Source of the DNA: Lichenibacterium ramalinae
GTDB lineage: Bacteria > Pseudomonadota > Alphaproteobacteria > Rhizobiales > Beijerinckiaceae
Length of the DNA: 64,000 nucleotides
NCBI RefSeq assembly: GCF_004137085.1
Contig: NZ_QYBC01000005.1
Location: 172,196-236,195, forward strand
Direction of reading: 5' to 3'
Shown: one piece after another, positions 43,112-51,782 of the stretch
Numbering within the stretch: the stretch's first letter is position 1
Layout of the letters: every line of letters starts with the position of its first letter
Notes under the pieces: generated by a model
Databases searched by the model: none
What the model was told of the DNA's origin: nothing
Seen by the model: only the letters and a program-made list of their open reading frames with translations
Made by a program: the position numbers and the translations under genes

Positions 43112-44263
43112 TCAGGTTGCGTGCCGCGCCACCCCCTCCAACCGCTCAAGCGCGGCGTCCAGCGTCGCGTCGCTCTTGGCGAAGCAGAACCGCACCACGC
43201 TGCGCACGGCGTCCCGGGCGTAGAAGGCCGAGACCGGAACGACGGCGACGCCGTGGTCGGCCACGAGCGCCTGGCAGAAGGCCACGTCGTCGGCGATGCC
43301 GAGCGGCGCCAGGTCGACGTTGAGGAAATAGGTGCCGGCCGTCGGCAGCACGGCGAAGCCGCGCTGGGCGAGCCCGTCGGCCAACCGGTCGCGGGAGCGC
43401 TGCAGGTCGGCCCGCATGGCGTCGAAATCGGCCTCGGGTTTGCCGAGCCCGAAGGCGACGGCGCTCTGCAGGTTCGGGGGCGTCGTGAAGGTGAGGAACT
43501 GGTGCGCCCGGCTCAGCACCCGCATCAGCGGGGGCGGCGCCACCACGAAGCCGACCTTCCAGCCCGTCAGCCCGAAGATCTTGCCGGCCGAGCCGACCTT
43601 GACGGTGCGCTCCGCCATGCCGGGGACGGCCATCATGGGGACGTGTCGGCCCCCGTCGAAGACGATGTGCTCCCACACCTCGTCGCAGAGCGCGACGGCA
43701 TCGTGCGCCACGCAGAACCGCGCCAGCCGCTCCAGGGCGGCGCGGGGGAAGACGGTGCCGGAGGGGTTGAGGGGCGAATTGAACAGCACCACCCGGGTGC
43801 GGGGCGAGAAGGCCGCGGCGAGGTCGGCGTCGGTGAAGTCCCAGTGCGGCGGCGTCAGCGTCACGAAGCGCGGCACGCCGCCGGCGCGCCGCACCAGCGG
43901 CAGGTAGGCGTCGTACATCGGCTGGAACAGCACCACCTCGTCGCCGGGCTCGATCAGCGCCAGCAGTGCGCCGGCCAGGGCCTCCGTGGCCCCCGACGTC
44001 ACCATGACGTCGTCGGCCGACAGCGCCAGCCCCTGGAACCGACGGTAGTGGTGGGCCACCGCCTCTCGCAGCTCGGGCAGGCCCATCATGGGCGGGTACT
44101 GGTTCGAGCCGTCGAGCACGGCCTCGGCGGCGCGCCGGCGCACATCGAGCGGGCCGGGGTCCTCCGGAAAGCCCTGCCCGAGGTTGACGGCCCCGTGCTG
44201 GCGCGCGAGCCGCGACATGGTCTCGAAGACGGTGGTGGGCAGGTCGGCGAAGACGGGGTTCAC
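43112..44263 (-). CDS. PLP-dependent aminotransferase, class I/II
   Basis: A 383-residue fold-type-I enzyme. INLGQGFPE-like AVNLGQGFPEDPGP, QYPPMMGLPELREAVAHHY, SGATEALAGALLALIEPGDE, NSPLNPSGTVFPRAAL, and the PLP Lys in VGSAGKIFGLTGWKVGFVVA. The arrangement resembles methionine/kynurenine aminotransferases such as YbdL. It starts at GTG. It is 97 bases upstream of the thi genes on the same strand but outside their regulation. Confidence 0.9.
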   Translation of the reverse strand: MNPVFADLPTTVFETMSRLARQHGAVNLGQGFPEDPGPLDVRRRAAEAVLDGSNQYPPMMGLPELREAVAHHYRRFQGLALSADDVMVTSGATEALAGALLALIEPGDEVVLFQPMYDAYLPLVRRAGGVPRFVTLTPPHWDFTDADLAAAFSPRTRVVLFNSPLNPSGTVFPRAALERLARFCVAHDAVALCDEVWEHIVFDGGRHVPMMAVPGMAERTVKVGSAGKIFGLTGWKVGFVVAPPPLMRVLSRAHQFLTFTTPPNLQSAVAFGLGKPEADFDAMRADLQRSRDRLADGLAQRGFAVLPTAGTYFLNVDLAPLGIADDVAFCQALVADHGVAVVPVSAFYARDAVRSVVRFCFAKSDATLDAALERLEGVARHAT

Positions 44264-44359
44264 GGTCGCGGCCTCGCGGAAGGGAAGGGGCGGCGGAGAT
44301 GGCGGCGGGGAGCTGTCGCGGTTCGGCGCGGCTTTGGCAAGCCGGGCGCGCAGGTGCGC

Positions 44360-44974
44360 TCAGATCCGGGCCAGCGCCTCAACGGTCGCGCCGTCGCCGC
44401 GCATCGCCTCGCCCATCACCGCCACGCCGGCGGCGCCGGCGGAAAGGCAGCCGCGCGCGGCAGCCGCCCCGACCCCGCCGAGCGCCAGCACCGGCAGGCC
44501 GAGCGCGGCCGCGTCGCGCAGGGCGGCGAGACCGAGCGCCGGGCCGTAGCCGGGCTTGCTGGCCGAGGCGAAGACGGGGCTCAGCGTCGCATAGTCGGCG
44601 CCGGCCCGGCGCGCCGCGCCGATGTCGGCGAGGGAATGGGCCGAAACGCCGACGAGGGCCCGGGACCCGAGGGACCCGGATCCGAGGACGCGGCGCGCCG
44701 CCGCCACGTCGGAGCCGGCGCCGAGCTGGACGCCGGCCCCGACGGCGGCGGCCAAGGCCACGTCGGCCCCCACCGACAGGCACCCGCCGTGGCGCGCCAC
44801 CCGAGCCGCGAGGTCGCGGGCCAGGGCCCGGCGCTCCGCCGGGGGCAGATCCCTGTCGCGCAGCCAGATCCAGCGGATGCCGGCGGCGAGCAGTCGCTCC
44901 ACCCGGTCCGCCAGGGGCTCGGGCGCCTGGTGCCGGTCGGTGACGACGAGCAGGCGCGCCGGCAGCGGCGTCAC
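44360..44974 (-). CDS. thiE: Thiamine-phosphate synthase-like protein (ThiE/TenI)
   Basis: A 204-residue TIM barrel. [77 protein letters not shown] and [20 protein letters not shown] follow the ThiE/TenI order. ThiE joins the pyrimidine and thiazole to make thiamine phosphate; some homologues are thiazole tautomerases (TenI), and the sequence alone does not separate them. The GTG start overlaps the thiG stop by four bases. Confidence 0.88.
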   Translation of the reverse strand: MTPLPARLLVVTDRHQAPEPLADRVERLLAAGIRWIWLRDRDLPPAERRALARDLAARVARHGGCLSVGADVALAAAVGAGVQLGAGSDVAAARRVLGSGSLGSRALVGVSAHSLADIGAARRAGADYATLSPVFASASKPGYGPALGLAALRDAAALGLPVLALGGVGAAAARGCLSAGAAGVAVMGEAMRGDGATVEALARI

Positions 44975-45750
44975 GAGCCGACGAGACCCATCTGCGGGCT
45001 CGACGGCTCGGCGCGCCGCCGCGCCGGGATGCGGCCGGCCCGGTGGGCGAGCCGTCCCGCTTCCACGGCGTGGCGGAAGGCGCGGGCCATCAGCACGGGC
45101 TCGTCGGCCTTCGAGACGGCCGTGTTGAGCAGCACCGCCGAAGCCCCGAGTTCCATGGCGATGGCGGCGTCCGACGCCGTGCCGAGGCCGGCGTCGACGA
45201 TCACCGGCACGGGCGAGCGGCGGCACAGCTGTTCCAGCAGCGCGGGGTCGGACACGCCGAGGCCCGAGCCGATGAGCGAGCCGAGCGGCATGACGGCGGC
45301 GGCGCCGCGGTCGGCGAGGCGCTGGCACAGGACGGGATCGGAGAAGCAGTAGGGCAGCACGGTGAAGCCGCGCTCGACGAGCTCTTCCGTGGCCTTCAAC
45401 AGTTCCGCGGCGTCGGGATAGAGGGTTTCGCGGTCGCCGATGATCTCGAGCTTGACCCAATCGGTGCCGAGCGCTTCCCGGCCGAGTTCCGCCGTGAGGA
45501 TGGCGTCGCGCGCCGTCTCGCAGCCGGCCGTGTTGGGCAGGAAGCGCAGGCCCTTGAGCAGGCTCACCGTGTCGGAGCCGTGGCCGGCGAGCGAGATCCG
45601 CCGCATCGACACCGTGACCATGTCGCAGCCCGAGGCCGCGACGGCGTCGGCCATGATGCGCTGGGTGGGATAGCCCGCCGTGCCGAGGATCAGCCGCGAC
45701 GCGAAGGTTTGGCCCGCGATGACCAGGGGATCGTCGTTGATGTCCGTCAT
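44971..45750 (-). CDS. thiG: Thiazole synthase
   Basis: A 259-residue barrel that builds the thiazole ring from DXP, dehydroglycine and ThiS-thiocarboxylate. The Schiff-base Lys lies in [61 protein letters not shown] and [20 protein letters not shown] are signatures. It starts five bases past the thiS stop and overlaps thiE. It is a core member of the operon under the TPP riboswitch. Confidence 0.95.
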   Translation of the reverse strand: MTDINDDPLVIAGQTFASRLILGTAGYPTQRIMADAVAASGCDMVTVSMRRISLAGHGSDTVSLLKGLRFLPNTAGCETARDAILTAELGREALGTDWVKLEIIGDRETLYPDAAELLKATEELVERGFTVLPYCFSDPVLCQRLADRGAAAVMPLGSLIGSGLGVSDPALLEQLCRRSPVPVIVDAGLGTASDAAIAMELGASAVLLNTAVSKADEPVLMARAFRHAVEAGRLAHRAGRIPARRRAEPSSPQMGLVGS

Positions 45751-45754
45751 GATG

Positions 45755-45967
45755 TCAGCCTCCCGCCACGGCGCGGATGATCTCCACCCGGTCGCCCTCG
45801 TCGATCGTCGTCTCGTCCCAGCGCGCCGCCCGCACCACCTCGCCGTTGAGCGCGATGGCAAAGCCCCGGCGCGAGGCCGGTTCGAGATGCTCCGTCTCGG
45901 CCGACCACAGCGCCGCCAGCGTCCGGGCTTCCGTGTCCCGGTCCTCGCCATTGACCATGAGCTTCAT
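45755..45967 (-). CDS. thiS: Sulfur carrier protein ThiS
   Basis: A 70-residue ubiquitin-like protein, [20 protein letters not shown] at the N terminus and a C-terminal RAVAGG ending in the diglycine that is adenylated and thiocarboxylated. It delivers sulfur to ThiG. It sits between thiO and thiG, three and four bases away, in the order thiO-thiS-thiG-thiE. Confidence 0.96.
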   Translation of the reverse strand: MKLMVNGEDRDTEARTLAALWSAETEHLEPASRRGFAIALNGEVVRAARWDETTIDEGDRVEIIRAVAGG

Positions 45968-45970
45968 GCG

Positions 45971-47194
45971 TCATCCTCCCGTAGGCCGTTGAAAGCGGCC
46001 GATGCCGAAACCGGTCGCCGCGCCCGCGACGGCGCCGTCGACGATCCAGGTTTCCAGAGCCTGCGCGGTCACCGGCGCCAGCAGGTAGCCGTTGCGATGG
46101 TGCCCGGCCGCGAAGGCGAGGCCCGGCACCGCCGAGCCCCCCAGCACCGGCGCGTCGTCCTCGGTCGTGGGGCGGAACCCCGCCCAGACGCCCTCGACCG
46201 CCATCTCCTCGACCCCCGGCAGTGCCCGCCTCACGCCCTCCAGCAGCGCATAGAGCCCGCCCGCCGTCACGTGGGGATCGAATCCCGCCTCCTCCATGGT
46301 GGCGCCGACGATCATGCGGCCGTCCGACTTCGGCGCGATATGGACCTCGGCGGTCCACACGACGTGGTCGATGGGGAGGGGCTGGTTGCGGCCGAACTGG
46401 GGGCGGGCCCGCAGCGCCATGGACTGGCCCTTGAGCGGCCGCAGCGGAAGGTTCAACCCCGCGGGCAGCAGCCCGCCCGACGCCGCGGCGGCGCCGCTCG
46501 CCAGCACGACCGTGCCGGCGCGGCAGGGCCGGCCCGCCGCCACCAGCCCGACGACGGCACCGCCCGCCATGTCGAGCGCCTCGACGGCCGCGCCCTCGAC
46601 GAGCAGGCCGCCGCGGCGCAGAAAGGCCGCCCGCAGCGCCGCCACGGTGAGCCGCGGGTCGACCTGATGGTCGCCGGGGCACAGGATGCCGCCCGCCACG
46701 TTGGGCCTGAGGCCGGGCTCGAGTTCGCGCAGCGCCGAAGCGCCGAGCCAGCGGGCGTCGAGCCCCGCCCGCAGCTGCAGGGCGTGCCGGGCGCGAAGCC
46801 GGTCGACCTCGTCGCGGCCCACCGCCACGACGAGCGTTCCCTTGGCCCAATAGTCGATGGCGGCATCGGCGTCGGCCTCGAGCGCGTCGCGGAACGCCGG
46901 CCACAGGGCGAGGCTTTCGCGCGCGAGGTCCAGCAGCGCGTCGCCGCCCGGCTCGTGTTCGGCGGCGGCCGCCAGCATGCCGGTGGCGGCCGAACTCGTG
47001 CCGCCGCCGGCCGCTCCGGCGTCGAACACCGCGACCGCGAGGCCGCGCCGGGCGAGGCGCCAGCCGACCGACAGCCCGACCACGCCGCCGCCCACGATGG
47101 CGACGTCGACCGCGGCCGGCACGGCGGGGGCCGGGAGCGCGGAAGGGCGCGGCGCGGGCCCGAGGCCGTTATAAAGGACGGGCGCACCCGCCAT
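45971..47194 (-). CDS. thiO: Glycine oxidase ThiO
   Basis: A 407-residue FAD oxidoreductase of the DAAO family giving the dehydroglycine for the thiazole ring. The dinucleotide motif VAIVGGGVVGLSVGWRLARR is at about residue 29, followed by GGGTSSAATGMLAAAAEHEP, LRPLKGQSMALRA, VGATMEEAGFDPH and the C-terminal AAGHHRNGYLLAPVTAQ. The ATG at 47194 has GGGAG eight bases upstream; starts further 5' would run into the riboswitch. First gene of thiOSGE; thiC is not in the window. Confidence 0.93.
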   Translation of the reverse strand: MAGAPVLYNGLGPAPRPSALPAPAVPAAVDVAIVGGGVVGLSVGWRLARRGLAVAVFDAGAAGGGTSSAATGMLAAAAEHEPGGDALLDLARESLALWPAFRDALEADADAAIDYWAKGTLVVAVGRDEVDRLRARHALQLRAGLDARWLGASALRELEPGLRPNVAGGILCPGDHQVDPRLTVAALRAAFLRRGGLLVEGAAVEALDMAGGAVVGLVAAGRPCRAGTVVLASGAAAASGGLLPAGLNLPLRPLKGQSMALRARPQFGRNQPLPIDHVVWTAEVHIAPKSDGRMIVGATMEEAGFDPHVTAGGLYALLEGVRRALPGVEEMAVEGVWAGFRPTTEDDAPVLGGSAVPGLAFAAGHHRNGYLLAPVTAQALETWIVDGAVAGAATGFGIGRFQRPTGG

Positions 47195-47258
47195 GGCATC
47201 CACTCCCCCTGGCATGGCGGCGAGGGACGGGGACCGGCGGATGCAGCGAGGCGGGGCC

Positions 47259-47376
47259 GGTTCCATTCCCTACGCCGGTGCGAACCGGATCAGGTTCTAT
47301 GGATTTCCGCGCCGCCCATCCGCGATGCGGAGGGCCCAGCGGTGTCTCAGCCCCTTGCCGGGGATCTCCGTGGAAC
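47259..47376 (-). promoter_or_regulatory. TPP riboswitch (THI element)
   Basis: Read on the minus strand, the conserved pieces occur in order: GGGGCTGAGA (near 47354), then a variable stem, then AACCTGATCCGGTT (near 47297-47284), then CACCGGCGTAGGGAA. These are the pyrimidine- and pyrophosphate-sensing cores of the thiamine pyrophosphate aptamer. GTTCCA at the 5' edge can pair with TGGAAC at the 3' edge as an extended P1. It ends about 65 bases before the thiO ATG, so TPP binding would reduce thiO translation or transcription. Confidence 0.95.
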
Positions 47377-47382
47377 GTCCAG

Positions 47383-47411
47383 GACATGGAGATGCGGCGG
47401 GCGCGGGTCAA
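47383..47411 (-). promoter_or_regulatory. Candidate promoter of the thi operon
   Basis: TTGACC (47411-47406) and CATGTC (47388-47383) on the minus strand are 17 bases apart. A start site about seven bases downstream would fall at the first base of the riboswitch. The -35 is good, the -10 weak. The 138 bases further upstream to the glycosyltransferase hold no gene. Confidence 0.45.
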
Positions 47412-47549
47412 GGCCGCGGGGGACGTGATGCTTGTCGACGGTCGAACCCGCATTGGCCCGGCGGCGTGGCGCGGCTCAGGGCGAACGCGCTTCGAGCCCT
47501 CCGAACCCTTGCGCGGGGTCGCCACGTTCCGTCGTCGCCTCTCGCCTGT

Positions 47550-48611
47550 TCAGCTGGTCCGTGCTCGCTTGTCCAACTTTTCCCTGTAGAATTCTGCGCG
47601 TGCCGCGACCTGCATCAACCACTGCTTCCCGCTGCGACGCGGGATGCCCATCGTCTTGGCGATGATCTCGCGGAGTCCGTCAGGATCGGTCGTCCAGACC
47701 CAGGAATCGTTCTGGCCTATGGCTCTGAACAGATCGGCGAAACCGGTCTTCTTCTCCATGGGGAGATGCCAGACACAGCGAGAGCTGTCCTTGTCCTCCA
47801 TCGACACGTTGTTGAGGCGAAGAGCCGTCCACAGGCGCCGGCAGTGAGGATCGGCAGTCCCAACGGGGACGTCGAGGAATTCATAGATGATGCTGAGGAA
47901 CTGACCTTCCTCCGTCACCGTGATTTCCCCAGGCGCCGCGTCGAGCAGGCGCTGCCACATCGGCTCGGCAGTTCGCCAAACATCCTTGACGCGCGCTGCC
48001 GTGGCGGCAAACAGCTCGCCGCCCGAGTAATGCGGCACGCATGGCAGAGGCCGACCAGCCAGGAGCGCGGCGGCTCTCATCATGTCCGGCCTGGTCACGC
48101 CGTTGATGGCGAAGCTTTCGGGGTAGGGTTGCGAGAGGGACAGGATCCCCCTCCGGCGCACGTCGAACACCATCGCGTCGGGCGAACGGACCCAGACGCA
48201 GTCGGCATCCAGCACCATCACGGTCTCGAAATCCGTGCGCGACGCCAGATGCTCGATGATATCGAGGATGAAGAACTGATTGTTCCAGGTTTTTACCTTT
48301 GCGCTTCCCAAGCGTCGAACGGTTCGCAGCGTGATGACCTCCACGCCGATGCGCGAGAAGAACTCGGCAATATCAAACGTTCCGATCTTGGGCAGGGTCT
48401 CAAGGTTCGTGAAAAACACTTTTCTTGCGTTCGGCGATTGTCGTGCCAGCGTGGCGTAGAAGCCGACGACACAGCGCCAGTAGACTTGCTGGAATTTTTC
48501 GCGGGACGAGTCATGCCCGGTCTGCGGAAAATCCGACGCATTGAGGGGGTCGTCTGCTACAAACCAAGACGCTATAATATCTTTACTAGAAATGGTCTGC
48601 ATCGCTTCCAT
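47550..48611 (-). CDS. Putative GT-A-fold glycosyltransferase
   Basis: A 353-residue protein with a nucleotide-sugar binding core: IASWFVADDPLNASDF at the N terminus, VVGFYATLARQSPNARKVFF, then WNNQFFILDIIEHLASRT and VMVLDADCVWVRSP, whose DAD (135-137) is a DxD-type metal site. SGGELFAATAARVKDVWR and a late CVWHLPMEKK (a HxxxxK-like pattern) suggest a GT8-like retaining enzyme. I do not recognise the precise family. Its GC is lower than the neighbours, and it abuts an AT-rich gap and a transposase remnant, suggesting acquisition. The acceptor is unknown. Confidence 0.65.
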   Translation of the reverse strand: MEAMQTISSKDIIASWFVADDPLNASDFPQTGHDSSREKFQQVYWRCVVGFYATLARQSPNARKVFFTNLETLPKIGTFDIAEFFSRIGVEVITLRTVRRLGSAKVKTWNNQFFILDIIEHLASRTDFETVMVLDADCVWVRSPDAMVFDVRRRGILSLSQPYPESFAINGVTRPDMMRAAALLAGRPLPCVPHYSGGELFAATAARVKDVWRTAEPMWQRLLDAAPGEITVTEEGQFLSIIYEFLDVPVGTADPHCRRLWTALRLNNVSMEDKDSSRCVWHLPMEKKTGFADLFRAIGQNDSWVWTTDPDGLREIIAKTMGIPRRSGKQWLMQVAARAEFYREKLDKRARTS

Positions 48612-48797
48612 CGCCTGATCTGAAGATCCATGACATCATTCCCGGACCGCAATTGTTGTGAATCCGGGTCTCACCAAACCAAAGCCAACAGAACAATTTT
48701 AGCAAAGCAGGAAGTGTCCCTTTGCCTAATGTCAATCCAGATGCGTTGCCGGGATATTATTTATTCCATCATTTTCGGACGTTGGAGCTGTTGCCCA
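48612..48797. other. AT-rich gap upstream of the glycosyltransferase
   Basis: The stretch is far more AT-rich than the surroundings, particularly 48640-48780. It probably contains the glycosyltransferase promoter and foreign flanking DNA. No open frame or structured RNA is recognisable. Confidence 0.5.
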
Positions 48798-49230
48798 TCA
48801 GGTCGAATCCTGTGTTCCGTTGGCTGGGGCGGCGAGACAGTTGCGGCGGTCTGCAATGGTGAAGCACGTCGAGGCTTGCCGGAGGGCGGCGCGCAGGTCG
48901 GAGACGGTTCGAGCCGCCGCGGTCCGAAGCAGGGTTTCAGCTTGGCAAGAGCGTTCTCGATGGGGTCGGAGTCGGGACTGTAGCCGTGACGGCAGAGCAG
49001 GCGGGTCCCTGCGGCCCCGATGGCTTCCCGCACGGCCTTCACCTTGTGGGCGCTCAGGCCGTCGATCGTCACCGTGTCGCCGAACGTGTGAGCCGGGGCG
49101 AGATCGTCGACGACATCGATCGTGAAAGGGTCGCGGCCTCGCGGGGCGGCCGTGACGGTCTTGGAGTGGCGCTGGACGGAACGAGGTGGCGGTAGGCCAT
49201 GGGGGGAGTCTTCGAACTCCACGCCGGAGC
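48798..49230 (-). mobile_element. Decayed IS630-family transposase remnant
   Basis: The minus strand carries TVTIDGLSAHKVKAVREAIG, then a degenerate CRHGYSPDSDPIENALAKLK, the second Asp and the DPIE glutamate of the IS630 DDE domain. After AKLK the frame breaks: one base inserted after AAA would restore the normal end TLLRTAAARTVSDLRAALRQ and a stop at 48798. The N-terminal part, with the first Asp and the HTH, is scrambled or missing. No terminal inverted repeats were identified. This is a fossil insertion between two glycosyltransferase genes. Confidence 0.75.
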
Positions 49231-49384
49231 GGTGCGGGCGCCGGTGAGCCGACTGCCGCTCAATGCCGTCGCGCGACACAGTTGACAAGATTAATGCACT
49301 GAATAGGATCCCGTTCGATCGACATTGGATGGTTATTCTATGTGCACACGACATCCGGTGTTGAGCCCGTCCGCGCGAGGCGAG

Positions 49385-50410
49385 ATGTCTGTCTCGGTCG
49401 CCATGGCAACCTATAACGGGGCGCGCTTCCTGGAGAAGCAGCTCGACAGCATCGTGTCGCAGACGGTTCCGCCGAGCGAGATCGTGATCTGCGATGACGC
49501 ATCGTCAGACGGGACGGCGAGCATAGTTGGCGAGTTCGCCGCACGGTCTCCCGTGCCGATCCGGTTCGAACGCAATGCTGTCAATCTCGGCTACGCGGAC
49601 AATTTCTTCAAGGCGGCATCGCTCACGACCCATCCCTACATAGCCTTCTCGGACCAGGACGACATCTGGCGTCGCGACAAGATCGAACGCTCGCTCGCCG
49701 CCATCCGGGATGGCGGAGCGGTCATGGCGGTCCACACCGCTACGCTCATCGACGCCGCCGGCGAGCCTGTCGGCGAGATGCGGCGTCACATCGATGGGTC
49801 CCGAACCGTCCCGCCCTGCACGCTCGAACCTTGGACGATGTTCTGGGGCTTTGCGCAAACGTTCGACCGACGGCTGCTCGATCTGCTGCCCCACGACCGC
49901 GCGACGCGCGGCAGTGACAGCAACGCTCCCGAAAACGCCCTCGGTCACGATGGCTGGACCTCGTTCCTCGCCGGCAGCTTCGGCAAGATCGCGCTCTTGG
50001 ACGAGCCGCTGGTCGGTTACCGTCAGCACAGCGCCAACGTTTTCGGCTTCCAGAACCGCAACTTCGTCGGGAAGATCCGGGCCAAGATGGCCGACGAGCC
50101 GTCGAGGGTACGGCGGGTCGCCTGGCTGGTCGACATCGCCCTGCACCGACTGACGATGCTGGATGCGCACGCCGCCGACGATCCCCGGTTCGTCGCGCCA
50201 GTCGCGCACTGGCGACGGATCCACCGTCACTGCGCGGCTCGGCGCGACCTGAACACCAGCAAACGAGCGCTCGGGCGAGTCGGGCATCTCGCCGTCAATC
50301 TGGCTCGCGGGACCTACCGGCACCCCAGTGACGGCGGCCTTGGCGTGGATCGCTTGATGGAGGACGCGACCCTGGGCCTGCTGGGGCACTTGCGCTTCGG
50401 TGCGAACTGA
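49385..50410 (+). CDS. Family 2 glycosyltransferase
   Basis: A 341-residue GT-A enzyme. VSVAMATYNGARFLEKQLDS, the nucleotide-binding CDDASSDGT (36-44), and the metal-binding DQDDIW (90-95) are typical of rhamnosyl- and galactosyltransferases of the WsaE/RfbN type. A C-terminal region with WTSFLAGSFGKIALLDEPLV and GYRQHSANVFG completes the fold. The ATG at 49385 has GAGGCGAG just before it; a TTG at 49325 would add 20 residues. Sugar and acceptor (LPS, exopolysaccharide or flagellin) are open. It converges on ftcR. Confidence 0.88.
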   Translation: MSVSVAMATYNGARFLEKQLDSIVSQTVPPSEIVICDDASSDGTASIVGEFAARSPVPIRFERNAVNLGYADNFFKAASLTTHPYIAFSDQDDIWRRDKIERSLAAIRDGGAVMAVHTATLIDAAGEPVGEMRRHIDGSRTVPPCTLEPWTMFWGFAQTFDRRLLDLLPHDRATRGSDSNAPENALGHDGWTSFLAGSFGKIALLDEPLVGYRQHSANVFGFQNRNFVGKIRAKMADEPSRVRRVAWLVDIALHRLTMLDAHAADDPRFVAPVAHWRRIHRHCAARRDLNTSKRALGRVGHLAVNLARGTYRHPSDGGLGVDRLMEDATLGLLGHLRFGAN

Positions 50411-50522
50411 CGCGGGTCGCTGCGGACCTGCGGACCTGCGGGATCCGACGCTGATCCGAACCGATCCCGCGTCGCCCCGATGCAGGCCGACAGGTTCCCG
50501 GCGCGAGCCGCGATGGCCTGCG

Positions 50523-50549
50523 GCCACGCCGCTTCAAGCGCGGCGTGGC
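50523..50549. terminator. Hairpin between the glycosyltransferase and ftcR
   Basis: GCCACGCCGC (50523-50532) and GCGGCGTGGC (50540-50549) are exact reverse complements with a seven-base loop. It lies between the convergent genes and could serve both, though there is no T-tract. A weaker GCGGGATC/GATCCCGC pair occurs just upstream. Confidence 0.55.
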
Positions 50550-50596
50550 GGCGTGGATCGGCAGGGGCGGCAGGGGCGGCGGTGGGCCGCCCCCGG

Positions 50597-51355
50597 TCAG
50601 GCGGCGTCCGCCACCAGCGCCCGGCCGGCGACCTCTGCCCGCTCGCCGTCCCACACCCCGGCCGGGGCTGCGCCGGCAGGATCCTCTAGGCAATAACCGA
50701 GGTAGCGCTTGGACTCGATCGGGTCGTAGCCGAGCTTGGCCCGCAGCTTCTTGCGCAGCTTCGACACGTGGCTCTCGACCACGTTCTCCTCGATGTTCTC
50801 GTCGAAGATGCCGTAGATAGCGTTGAAGATCTGGGTCTTGGAGACGCGCCGGCCGCGGTTCTTGACCAGGTATTCCAGGATGCGGCGCTCGCGGCGCGGC
50901 AACAGGAAGGCTTCGCCGCGGATCTCGGGGTCGCGCCCGTCGAAGAAGACGCGGATCTCGCCCACCGTCACGTCGGCCTTCTTGGCGGCACCGGCCGCCA
51001 CGCGGCGCCGGATGGCGTCGATGCGGGCCAGGAGTTCGCGGACGTGGATGGGCTTGCGCACCACGTCGTCGAAGCCGGCGGCGAAGAGGTCCAGCGTTTG
51101 TTCGAGGGACTGGGTCTCGTTGATGGCGATGATGGGCGCGCCGGAGCGCTCGCGGATCCAGCCCGGATACTCCGACCGATCCCGGCAATTGCCGATCAGG
51201 AAGGCTTCGACGGCCTGGAGGTCGTGGTCCGCGACGGTCTCGATCCAGCCCCGGAAGTCGGTCGGGCAGAAGCCGGTCGAGCAGACGCCTTCGGACTTGA
51301 AGCCGCCGGCATAGCCGACCGCCACGATTTCCCGGTCGTCGATCAGAATCAGCAT
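50597..51355 (-). CDS. ftcR: FtcR/Rem-type flagellar transcriptional regulator
   Basis: A 252-residue two-domain regulator. The receiver-like domain ([39 protein letters not shown]) keeps the acidic pair and the switch Lys101 but has AFLIGNC where the phosphoacceptor Asp would sit. The C-terminal winged helix is OmpR/CtrA-like ([40 protein letters not shown]). In Brucella and Sinorhizobium such proteins are the master activators of flagellar genes. Start at 51355 is supported by GAGGA eight bases upstream. The last 30 residues are an extra tail. It diverges from flgB. Confidence 0.9.
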   Translation of the reverse strand: MLILIDDREIVAVGYAGGFKSEGVCSTGFCPTDFRGWIETVADHDLQAVEAFLIGNCRDRSEYPGWIRERSGAPIIAINETQSLEQTLDLFAAGFDDVVRKPIHVRELLARIDAIRRRVAAGAAKKADVTVGEIRVFFDGRDPEIRGEAFLLPRRERRILEYLVKNRGRRVSKTQIFNAIYGIFDENIEENVVESHVSKLRKKLRAKLGYDPIESKRYLGYCLEDPAGAAPAGVWDGERAEVAGRALVADAA

Positions 51356-51782
51356 CGGGGGCATCCTCGGTCCGGTGCGGGTCCGGTTGGCCGGGCCGCG
51401 CTCACGTTTCATTCACCATCTGTGGAAATTTTTTAGAGCCGGGATGCTTAATAAAGCGTTGCGATCCGGCGTCCCCGCCCCCTGCCGCGCCCCTCTTTTC
51501 ATGAAGACAATGTCGATCCCATGCCCCAGCGTCAGGTAACGTTTCGGTAACGAACCGAGCCGGACCGGGTGATTCGCGCGAGCCGGACGTCACCGCCGGG
51601 TTAACCGGGTTGTATTCCGGGCTGGCGTGGCGGCTCGCGACTTTCGGGAGCGTGCGGCCGCGAGTTCTATTCTTGGGACGGCCGGGTCTGCTGCGGCACC
51701 GCGACGGCCGCGCGACAGCCCCGTGCAAGGTTGGGCCGGCACGGTCGGCCTCGTCCTGAACCACGTGCCGGGGAGTGTCGCC
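51356..51782. promoter_or_regulatory. ftcR-flgB divergent control region with GGTAACG direct repeat
   Basis: This 427-base gap has no gene. GGTAACG occurs at 51535-51541 and again at 51546-51552, centre to centre 11 bases, one helical turn. OmpR-family winged helices often bind such tandem half-sites. Further AT-rich pieces are AATTTTTTAGAG near 51428 and GCTTAATAAAGC near 51446, either of which could belong to the ftcR promoter. GGTTAACCGGGTT occurs near 51598. flgB has a GGGGAG ribosome-binding site at the downstream edge. Confidence 0.5.

Noticed and set aside
51598-51615. CtrA site near flgB (GGTTAACCGGGTTGTATT)
   Set aside because: Only one TTAA half-site is present; the second position reads GTAT, so it does not meet the TTAA-N7-TTAA pattern.
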